Source of the DNA: Bacilli bacterium
Lineage (GTDB): Bacteria; Bacillota_I; Bacilli_A; ML615J-28; CAG-698
Direction: 5' to 3'
Length of the DNA: 12,944 nt
Assembly (NCBI GenBank): GCA_028693885.1
Contig: JAQUUM010000019.1
Span: 1-12,944 of the forward strand
A program made the position numbers and the translations under genes. The notes under the pieces were generated by a model that was given only the letters and a program-made list of their open reading frames with translations, had not been told where the DNA came from and did not search any database. Within the stretch, counting starts at the first letter, position 1. The number at the start of each line of letters is the position of its first letter. Shown here in pieces: positions 7,293 to 12,944 of the stretch.

Positions 7293-8395
7293 AAGATCCA
7301 AGGTTTTTTCAATTGTCTGAATTACTAGTTAAACACTCTATAAAAATGAAAGAAAACGAAAATGTTTTATTACGGGCAGATATTGAGAGTATCCCACTTC
7401 TAAAAACTCTTATTAATGTAATCCATCAAAATGGCGGTATTCCATATGTACAACTCCGTGACGAAGATATAACTAGAGAAGTTATTATTAATGCAAAAGA
7501 ACAGTATTTCGATAAACTTTCTTCATGGAATGAATCAATTTACAAAAGTATAGACTCATGTATCTCTATTTACGCAGAAAAAAATGATAGTTATATGGAA
7601 GATGTACCTATGGAAAAACAAAAAATGGCATCAATAAAAATGAGAAAGTCTTCGGATATAATTATTAATGAAAAAAAATGGGTTTTATTAAATTATCCAA
7701 CCTATGGGCTGGCACAAAAAGCAGGTATGAGTTACGAAAGATTTTTTGATTATCTTTTAGATGTTTGTACAGTTAATTATAAAAAAATGGAAGAGGATTT
7801 AATGCCCTTAAAAACATTGATGGAAAAAACGGATCGAGTTAGAATTGTTGGGAATGAAACAGACTTAACATTTTCAATTAAAAATATTCCATCTATCATA
7901 TGTGCTGGCACTGCTAATATTCCTGATGGAGAGATTTTCACAGCACCTATAAAAAATTCCGTTAATGGTACTATTAAGTACAACACAGCTAGTCCCTATC
8001 AAAGTATTGTTTTCAAAAATGTAAAACTTAAATTCGAAAACGGAAAAATTATTGAAGCTACAGCTGATGACAATATCGAAAAATTAAACCAAATACTCGA
8101 TACAGATGAGGGTGCAAGGTATATTGGTGAATTTGCTTTAGGTGTTAATCCTAAAATTATGCATCCAATGGGAGATATTTTATTTGATGAAAAAATTGCA
8201 GGAAGCTTGCATTTTACTCCCGGCCAATGTTACAAAGGTGAAGCAGAAAATGGAAATGATTCCTCTATACATTGGGATTTAGTATTAATTCAAAGATCAG
8301 AATATGGTGGTGGGGAAATATATTTTGATGATGTCCTAATAAGAAAAGACGGTATTTTTACACTTGACCAATTGAAAAATTTGAATTTCGAATAA
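7289..8395 (+). CDS. M29 family metallo-aminopeptidase (AmpS/PepS type), short form
   Basis: Cytoplasmic leucyl/broad-specificity aminopeptidases of peptidase family M29 use a dinuclear metal site to remove N-terminal residues from peptides. It has 368 residues, against about 410 for well-known members. The candidate metal ligands are all present: E215 in DGEIFTAP, E281 in GEFALGVNP, H308 in SLHFTPG, and H328 and D330 in SIHWDLV. The 66-residue E-to-E spacing matches what I recall for Thermus AmpT, while the stretch between the two His residues is about ten residues shorter. The remaining shortfall is mostly N-terminal. No signal peptide or membrane segment. It is the last gene of the mutS operon and overlaps the DUF402 stop (ATGA). 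No convincing terminator follows. It probably serves peptide catabolism; the link with repair genes is positional only. Confidence 0.9.
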   Translation: MKDPRFFQLSELLVKHSIKMKENENVLLRADIESIPLLKTLINVIHQNGGIPYVQLRDEDITREVIINAKEQYFDKLSSWNESIYKSIDSCISIYAEKNDSYMEDVPMEKQKMASIKMRKSSDIIINEKKWVLLNYPTYGLAQKAGMSYERFFDYLLDVCTVNYKKMEEDLMPLKTLMEKTDRVRIVGNETDLTFSIKNIPSIICAGTANIPDGEIFTAPIKNSVNGTIKYNTASPYQSIVFKNVKLKFENGKIIEATADDNIEKLNQILDTDEGARYIGEFALGVNPKIMHPMGDILFDEKIAGSLHFTPGQCYKGEAENGNDSSIHWDLVLIQRSEYGGGEIYFDDVLIRKDGIFTLDQLKNLNFE

Positions 8396-8430
8396 ATCAT
8401 AAGAAAATATCATAAATAAATTTAAATAAC

Positions 8431-8459
8431 TTGAATATAACGCAATTTTTATGTATAAT
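8431..8459 (+). promoter_or_regulatory. Promoter of the CorC/CNNM gene
   Basis: TTGAAT (8431-8436), a 17-base spacer and a perfect TATAAT (8454-8459). Transcription would begin near 8466, giving a leader of about 33 bases with AGAGGTG at 8485-8491. The 103-base gap between the aminopeptidase and this gene holds this promoter and otherwise nothing recognisable. Confidence 0.75.
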
Positions 8460-8484
8460 AAATATATATAAAAAAATTAGAAAT

Positions 8485-8501
8485 AGAGGTGTTGCTTTTT
8501 G
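8485..8501 (+). promoter_or_regulatory. Ribosome binding site and TTG start of the CorC/CNNM gene
   Basis: AGAGGTG (8485-8491) is followed 7 bases later by TTG (8499-8501). No in-frame ATG or GTG occurs before the conserved membrane segments, and the first in-frame ATG lies well inside the DUF21 domain, so the TTG is the only start that keeps the first transmembrane helix. Another TTG at 8492 is out of frame. Confidence 0.75.
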
Positions 8502-9869
8502 GTTCCACTCACGTCGATTAATAACAGTATATTATTGAGTAGTTTGCTTTTAAATATTCCTTTTTTTATTGCATTAATTATTTTGCTTGTTTTTTCTGCA
8601 TTTTTTTCTGCCAACGAAACAGCTTATTCAAGTGTCAATATAATTAGAATTAAAAAATATCAAGAAGACAAAATTAAAGGTGCTAATAAAGCAGTATTTA
8701 TCGCTGAAAAATTTGATTTGACCTTAACTACAGTATTAGTTGGTAATAATATAGTTAATATAAGTGCTACTACAATTTCGGTATTTATATTTAATAATTT
8801 GATATCAAATCCAACTGCTTCAAATATATTAAGTACAATTTTTATGACTATTATCGTACTAATTTTTGGTGAGATCTTACCTAAATCTACTACGAAAATT
8901 AATCCAGAAAAATTCGTTCTAAGATATTCTGGTTTAATGTATTTTTTCATCAAATTATTATTCCCTATTACATTTTTCTTTTTAAAGTTAAGCAAAGCTT
9001 TATCTTCAAAAAATAAGAATAAAAATAACAATCCTTTAGTTACAGAAAACGAGCTAGAGTCAATTATTGATGTAATGGAAACAGAAGGAGTTATTGATGA
9101 AGATGACGCCGACTTGATTCAAAGTGCAATTTCCTTAAATACTAGGTCTGTTTATGATATTATGACACCTAGAGTAGATATGGTTGCTATTAATATTAAT
9201 GATTCTATTGAAAGAATAAAAGAAAAATTTTTTAAATATCAGTTTTCTAGAGTTCCCGTTTATGAAAATGACAAAGACAATATAATCGGAATATTAAGCG
9301 AAAGAGATTTTTTTACTAGTTTATTAAAAAATAAAGAAACTAAACTTTCTGAATTGCTTGTAACACCACTTTTTGTTCTTGAAACAACTAAGGTTGATGA
9401 CTTAATTAGAGAGATGCAAAAACAAAAAAAACACTTTGCGATTGTTTTGGATGAATATGGTGGAACAAGTGGTATTGTAACAATGGAAGATGCTCTTGAG
9501 GAACTAGTAGGTGAAATTTACGATGAGTATGATGACGAAAACGGAGATCTAATAACTGAGATTGAACCAAATAAGTATTTGGTATCTAGTGAAGCTTCGC
9601 TTGAAGAACTATTTGACGATTTAAAAATAGGTAAAATTCCAGATGCTAAATATACTAGTGTAGGAGGATTTTTATATGAAATTTCTGATGAAGTTCCCTA
9701 CGAAGGAAAAGTTATCAAATATAATTCTTCATATGAAGAGCACGATTTAGAAAACCCAGTTTATAAAGAATACGAATTAGTATTTACAATATCTAAAGTA
9801 GATCATCGAAGAATTAGAAATATTTTATTAGAAATTATAGAATTAAAAAAAGTTGAAGATCCCGAATAA
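8499..9869 (+). CDS. CNNM/CorC-type membrane protein (DUF21 + CBS pair + CorC_HlyC), probable Mg/divalent cation exporter
   Basis: 456 residues. Family members (often mislabelled hemolysins) export Mg2+ or Co2+ or protect against excess magnesium, e.g. S. aureus MpfA. N-terminal DUF21/CNNM membrane domain: hydrophobic segments at about residues 20-38, 78-98, 110-126 and 145-165. Family motifs are FFSANETAYSS (35-45), VLVGNNIVN (79-87) and FGEILPKS (123-130). A Lys/Asn-rich stretch (170-178) links to the cytosolic CBS pair: DIMTPRVDMVAI (220-231), SRVPVYENDKDNIIGI (250-265) and DEYGGTSGIVTMEDALEEL (318-336). An acidic GEIYDEYDDE and a CorC_HlyC domain (about 345-445) follow. The gene is flanked by its own promoter and terminator, so it is probably monocistronic. 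A magnesium riboswitch was looked for in the short leader and not seen; the leader is too short. The ion transported cannot be settled from sequence. Confidence 0.95.
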   Translation: MVPLTSINNSILLSSLLLNIPFFIALIILLVFSAFFSANETAYSSVNIIRIKKYQEDKIKGANKAVFIAEKFDLTLTTVLVGNNIVNISATTISVFIFNNLISNPTASNILSTIFMTIIVLIFGEILPKSTTKINPEKFVLRYSGLMYFFIKLLFPITFFFLKLSKALSSKNKNKNNNPLVTENELESIIDVMETEGVIDEDDADLIQSAISLNTRSVYDIMTPRVDMVAININDSIERIKEKFFKYQFSRVPVYENDKDNIIGILSERDFFTSLLKNKETKLSELLVTPLFVLETTKVDDLIREMQKQKKHFAIVLDEYGGTSGIVTMEDALEELVGEIYDEYDDENGDLITEIEPNKYLVSSEASLEELFDDLKIGKIPDAKYTSVGGFLYEISDEVPYEGKVIKYNSSYEEHDLENPVYKEYELVFTISKVDHRRIRNILLEIIELKKVEDPE

Positions 9870-9872
9870 CTT

Positions 9873-9904
9873 AAACACCTAAAATTACTTAGGTGTTTTC
9901 TTTT
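9873..9904 (+). terminator. Intrinsic terminator of the CorC/CNNM gene
   Basis: Perfect 10-bp stem AAACACCTAA / TTAGGTGTTT (9873-9882, 9889-9898), loop AATTAC, then TTTTCTTTT. It starts 3 bases after the stop codon. With four G-C pairs it is the most stable terminator in the window. Confidence 0.92.
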
Positions 9905-9916
9905 AAAAATAAATAA

Positions 9917-9945
9917 TTGTTTTTTAACTCCAAGTATGGTAAAAT
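9917..9945 (+). promoter_or_regulatory. Promoter of rluB (extended -10)
   Basis: TTGTTT (9917-9922), a 17-base spacer and TAAAAT (9940-9945) preceded by TGG, giving TGnTAAAAT. The predicted start near 9952 leaves a leader of about 13 bases containing GGTGA (9957-9961), three bases from the ATG at 9965. This is the same layout as the mutS promoter. Confidence 0.7.
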
Positions 9946-9964
9946 ACTCTAGGAATGGTGAACA

Positions 9965-10696
9965 ATGGAAAGATTACAAAAAGTTATAGCTCAAGCAGGA
10001 ATAACTTCGCGAAGAAAAGCTGAAGAATTAATTCTTGAAAATAGAGTATCTGTTAATGATATCGTAGTAAACTCTATGGGATACAAAGTTTCTCGTAGTG
10101 ATATAATTAAAGTTGATAATATTATAATTGAAAAACAAGAACTTAAATATTATGTTTTAAATAAACCTAGATATATAATCTCATCAACTACAGATGACAA
10201 GAATAGAAATACTATAATTTCTTTTTTGCCAAATGAACTAAAAAAATACAATCTATTTCCGATTGGAAGATTAGATTATGATACTAAAGGAGTTATATTA
10301 CTTACTAATGACGGAGAATTATCTAATTTATTAATTGGTCCAAATTCAAATGTTGAAAAAGAATATTTGGTAAGAACCACTGGAATTCCTAGCAAAGAAA
10401 CACTAAAAAAAATTGCTAATGGAGTAGACATAGGTGGATATACTACAAAAAAATGCAAAGTTAAAATTGATTCAATTGATAATATTAACAACTCAGCTTC
10501 AATAAATATAATTATCGAAGAGGGAAAATATCATCAAATTAAAAAAATGTTTGAAGTAGTAGGACACAAGGTTAAAAGGTTAAGCAGAATTAGATTTGGA
10601 TGTATTAAAATAGACAACATAAAAGAGGGAGAAGTTAGAGAACTTAGTTTTCATGAAGTAAAACAACTTTATTCCTTAAATAATAATAAGCAATAA
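9965..10696 (+). CDS. rluB: 23S/16S rRNA pseudouridine synthase, RsuA/RluB family
   Basis: Converts a uridine in rRNA to pseudouridine; in Firmicutes the single orthologue in this context is usually RluB, acting on helix 90 region of 23S rRNA. 243 residues, normal length. An S4 RNA-binding domain occupies about residues 2-48 (RLQKVIAQAGITSRRKAEEL). The synthase domain follows, with YYVLNKPRYIISS (62-74), the catalytic block FPIGRLDYDTKGVILLTNDG (D104 as the nucleophile) and EGKYHQIKKMFEVVGHKVKRL near the C terminus. The ATG at 9965 has GGTGA three bases upstream; the ATG at 9955 is out of frame. The scpA-scpB genes that often precede rluB in Firmicutes are absent here. It is followed 70 bases later by cmk-rpsA, a neighbour also seen in Firmicutes. 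RsuA versus RluB identity is inferred from context. Confidence 0.9.
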   Translation: MERLQKVIAQAGITSRRKAEELILENRVSVNDIVVNSMGYKVSRSDIIKVDNIIIEKQELKYYVLNKPRYIISSTTDDKNRNTIISFLPNELKKYNLFPIGRLDYDTKGVILLTNDGELSNLLIGPNSNVEKEYLVRTTGIPSKETLKKIANGVDIGGYTTKKCKVKIDSIDNINNSASINIIIEEGKYHQIKKMFEVVGHKVKRLSRIRFGCIKIDNIKEGEVRELSFHEVKQLYSLNNNKQ

Positions 10697-10712
10697 GTTA
10701 ATAAAATTAATA

Positions 10713-10741
10713 TTGAATTTTTCTATATTTTATGATATAAT
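10713..10741 (+). promoter_or_regulatory. Promoter of cmk-rpsA (extended -10)
   Basis: TTGAAT (10713-10718), 17-base spacer, then a perfect TATAAT (10736-10741) with TGA before it. This is the best consensus promoter in the window and suits a ribosomal protein gene. Start expected near 10748; GAGGTGAT (10756-10763) follows, 3 bases before the ATG at 10767. Confidence 0.8.
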
Positions 10742-10766
10742 AATAGAGTATTTTTGAGGTGATTAC

Positions 10767-12920
10767 ATGGGATGGCAAATTGCAATTGATGGTCCAGCAA
10801 GTGCTGGAAAAAGTACTATTGCTAATGCATTATCTAAACATTTTAATTTTATACACTTAGACACTGGTGCTATGTATCGAGCAATTACTCTAAAAGCATT
10901 AAATCTAAAAATTAACCTAACTAATGAGAATGAATATAACTTTTTAGAAACTACTGATATTACTTTCAAAAAAGAAAAAATTTTTTTAGATGGCGTTGAT
11001 GTTAGTGATAAAATTAGATCAATCCAAGTTACTGAAAATGTTTCTTTAGTATCTACCTTTAAAACTGTAAGAGCAAAATTAGTAAAACTTCAAAGAGAAT
11101 ATGCTGCAAATGATAACATAGTAATGGATGGAAGAGATATTGGAACGGTTGTTCTTCCTAAAGCTAATTTAAAAATTTTTTTAGACGCAACTGTTGAAGA
11201 AAGAGCAAATAGAAGAAGATTAGAAAGATTAGAAAAAAATAGTTTAGATATTTCAATTGAAGATACGATAAAAGAAATTACTGAAAGAGATTATAAAGAC
11301 TCTAATAGGATAATCAGCCCATTAAAACAAGCTGATGATGCTATAAGGATCGATACAACAAATTTAGGTATTAACCAGGTATTGCATAAAGTAATACAAT
11401 TAGCTATAGAAAGAGGTTTTAAAATGGAAAACGAAAAAGATTTATTAGAAAAAAAGGAAACAAAGCAAGAGGGAGAAGATAGTAAATCTTTAAGCGAAGA
11501 AAATACTACAGTATCTGAGAAAAATTCTAACTCATCAAAATTAAAAAATTTACAACAAGTTGAAGGTGTTGTTAAGGAAGTTACTAAAGCAAAACAAGTA
11601 AATGACAAAATTATAGATGAAAAAGTTGTTTTTACTTTTGAAAACGGACAAGAAGGAATTCTATCTCATAATGATACGACTGTTAAAGATAGTGAAAGTT
11701 TATTTGATTTTTTTGAAATTGGTGAAAAATACACAGTAGTTGTTAAAAAAACATTACCAAATAATAAAGTACTTGTATCTACTAGATTAGTAGAAAAAAG
11801 AAAAGAACTTTCAAAATATGAAGAAATTATACAAAAACACGAAACTATCTTTGCTAAAGTTATTAAAGAAATTCCTGAAGGATTATTGCTAAAACATGAT
11901 GATTTTTCATGTCTTTTACCGTCTTCTCAAATTGATTTAAAATCAGAAGAATTTAAAAAAATAATTGGAGAAGATTTAGAAGTTGCTCCAATTCGTCTTG
12001 ATTTTACTAGAATTCGCTTAATAGTAAGTCATAATGTAGCTAAATCTATTAAATACAAAGCTAATAAAGAAGTGTTTTTAAATAATATTAAAATAGGTGA
12101 TGTATTAGATGGGACTGTTAAAACTATTAAAGAATATGGTGCCTTTATCGAATTAGAACAAGGTATTGAAGGGTTACTTCATATTTCAGAAGTTGCACAT
12201 AGCCATATCGATATCAATGATTGCTTAAAAGTTGGAGAAAACATTAAAGTTCAAGTCATTAAAATAGATAATAATCAAATAGGTCTTTCTCGAAAAGCTA
12301 TTTTGCCAGACATGTGGAAAGAATTTAGTGAAACAAATAAAGTTGGAGATATCGTAAACGTAATCGTTTCTGAAATAAACAAATCCGGAGTTGTTGTAAA
12401 AATCAACGAAGAAATATCTGGGTTTATTCCAAAGAGTGAGTTTTCCTGGGAAAGAGATACATATTTAACTGATTTAGTAAAAAAAGGCGATACACTAGAT
12501 GTAAAGATTATTGAAATAGATCCTTTAAAAAGACGAATAATATTATCTCGTAAAAAATGCCAAGACAATCCTTGGGAATGTTTAAACCTAAAACAAAACG
12601 ATTCTGTCAAAGGTATTGTCACAGTTATATTAAAAGATGGGATTAAAGTTAACGTTCAGGGGATCTTAGGTTATGCTTCTAAACGAAGTTTAGGAAATGT
12701 TAGCCTAAGCAATTATAAAGTAGGTAATGAAATAGAATTAATCGTTAGAGTTTTTGATAAAAATGAGATGAAGTTAATTCTAGCTTCTCAAATGCAAAGC
12801 GATTCATTTACTAGTACAAGTAAAAGTACAGATAAGGAAATTTCAAAAGTTCTAAAGGAACAAAAGAAAGTACTAAATACTTTTGGTGATCTTGCTGATT
12901 TAGATAAATGGCAAAAATAA
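10767..12920 (+). CDS. cmk-rpsA: Fused cytidylate kinase - ribosomal protein S1
   Basis: 717 residues with two parts. Residues 1-219 form a complete (d)CMP kinase: P-loop GPASAGKST (9-17), LDTGAMYRA (31-39), DGRDIGTVV (121-129) and RDYKDSNR (174-181). It phosphorylates CMP/dCMP with ATP. Residues 220-262 are a charged, Ser-rich linker. Five S1-like OB repeats follow, at about 264-340, 360-422, 444-510, 527-595 and 613-673. The third is canonical (GTVKTIKEYGAFIELEQGIEGLLHISE); the fourth is clear; the first, second and fifth are degenerate. A Ser/Thr and Lys-rich tail ends the protein. S1 binds mRNA on the 30S subunit. The start is fixed by GAGGTGAT 3 bases before the ATG. Unlike clostridial ispH-rpsA fusions, no IspH domain is present. 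Met220 could also start a free 498-residue S1 (separate entry). Domain calls are secure; whether the fused chain is the only product is open. Confidence 0.93.
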   Translation: MGWQIAIDGPASAGKSTIANALSKHFNFIHLDTGAMYRAITLKALNLKINLTNENEYNFLETTDITFKKEKIFLDGVDVSDKIRSIQVTENVSLVSTFKTVRAKLVKLQREYAANDNIVMDGRDIGTVVLPKANLKIFLDATVEERANRRRLERLEKNSLDISIEDTIKEITERDYKDSNRIISPLKQADDAIRIDTTNLGINQVLHKVIQLAIERGFKMENEKDLLEKKETKQEGEDSKSLSEENTTVSEKNSNSSKLKNLQQVEGVVKEVTKAKQVNDKIIDEKVVFTFENGQEGILSHNDTTVKDSESLFDFFEIGEKYTVVVKKTLPNNKVLVSTRLVEKRKELSKYEEIIQKHETIFAKVIKEIPEGLLLKHDDFSCLLPSSQIDLKSEEFKKIIGEDLEVAPIRLDFTRIRLIVSHNVAKSIKYKANKEVFLNNIKIGDVLDGTVKTIKEYGAFIELEQGIEGLLHISEVAHSHIDINDCLKVGENIKVQVIKIDNNQIGLSRKAILPDMWKEFSETNKVGDIVNVIVSEINKSGVVVKINEEISGFIPKSEFSWERDTYLTDLVKKGDTLDVKIIEIDPLKRRIILSRKKCQDNPWECLNLKQNDSVKGIVTVILKDGIKVNVQGILGYASKRSLGNVSLSNYKVGNEIELIVRVFDKNEMKLILASQMQSDSFTSTSKSTDKEISKVLKEQKKVLNTFGDLADLDKWQK
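11413..11426 (+). promoter_or_regulatory. Possible internal ribosome binding site and start for free S1
   Basis: GAGGT (11413-11417) stands 6 bases before an in-frame ATG (11424-11426, Met220), precisely where the kinase domain ends and the S1 leader begins. The same GAGGT serves mutL. The following residues MENEKDLLEKK look like a free, charged N terminus. It may be a functional internal start or the relic of a formerly separate rpsA. Confidence 0.5.
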
Positions 12921-12932
12921 GTAGGTGAAAGA

Positions 12933-12944
12933 ATGAATGAAGTT
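12933..12944 (+). CDS. Start of next gene, 3'-truncated (four codons)
   Basis: AGGTGA (12923-12928) lies 4 bases before ATG (12933), the same spacing as at mutS, and opens the frame M-N-E-V to the window end. A second ATG at 12937 in another frame (M-K-) is the alternative, at 8 bases. Product cannot be read. In related Firmicutes der (engA) commonly follows cmk/rpsA, which is only a positional guess. Confidence 0.45.

Noticed and set aside
8396..8430. Terminator after the aminopeptidase gene
   Set aside because: No stable stem followed by a T-tract was seen; read-through into the next gene is possible but unproven.
10698..10710. TTAAT-AAA-ATTAA hairpin as a terminator of rluB
   Set aside because: Only five A-T pairs and no following T run; too weak to support a terminator.
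10968..10987. A6-G-A6-T7 stretch resembling a -1 frameshift slippery site in cmk
   Set aside because: The A AAA AAG heptamer is not in the required phase (the frame reads AAA AAA GAA), and the kinase frame continues normally.
1..12944. Mobile element, CRISPR array, tRNA/rRNA gene, riboswitch or new defence system
   Set aside because: All space is filled by recognisable housekeeping genes or short gaps of about 105 bases or less. No transposase, integrase, spaced repeats, tRNA-like fold or foreign-looking codon use was found.

Overview
The window is an ordinary-looking, strongly A+T-rich bacterial chromosome segment. All genes lie on the plus strand, are tightly packed, and no intergenic gap exceeds about 105 bases. 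TGA is used as a stop (mutS, mutL, miaA and the DUF402 gene all end in TGA) and tryptophan is TGG, so the standard bacterial code applies and a code-4 mollicute is excluded. Several things point to a low-GC Gram-positive (Firmicutes-type) organism: AGGTGA-type Shine-Dalgarno sites, MutL with an endonuclease motif instead of a MutH system, a DUF402/Ntdp-type protein, an M29 aminopeptidase and a cmk-rpsA fusion. A host-associated anaerobe of the Tissierellia/Peptoniphilaceae type is my best guess. This rests on general gene content and base composition only and is not proven.

Layout. 1-1395: 3' part of recN (DNA break repair), closed by a hairpin terminator. 1443-8395: an apparent operon with its own extended -10 promoter, mutS-mutL-miaA-DUF402 gene-M29 aminopeptidase. 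The last three junctions are all 4-base ATGA overlaps, which suggests translational coupling. 8431-9904: a monocistronic CNNM/CorC-type (DUF21 + CBS) membrane transporter gene with its own promoter, a TTG start and a strong terminator. 9917-10696: rluB/rsuA-family 23S rRNA pseudouridine synthase with its own promoter. 10713-12920: a fused cytidylate kinase-ribosomal protein S1 gene with its own promoter. 12933 onward: the first codons of another gene, possibly der by analogy with other Firmicutes.

How the genes fit together. RecN, MutS and MutL maintain the genome; MutS and MutL each carry a recognisable beta-clamp-binding-like motif. MiaA (tRNA A37 prenylation), RluB (rRNA pseudouridine) and S1 (mRNA binding on the 30S) serve translation. 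Cmk recycles CMP/dCMP. The aminopeptidase and the DUF402 protein are small metabolic additions to the repair operon.

No mobile element, CRISPR array, RNA gene or obvious new defence system is visible. The most interesting spot is the cmk/rpsA junction at 11411-11426. It preserves a Shine-Dalgarno-like GAGGT and an in-frame ATG exactly at the domain boundary, and a single extra T in the T4A4 run there would restore a canonical two-gene junction.
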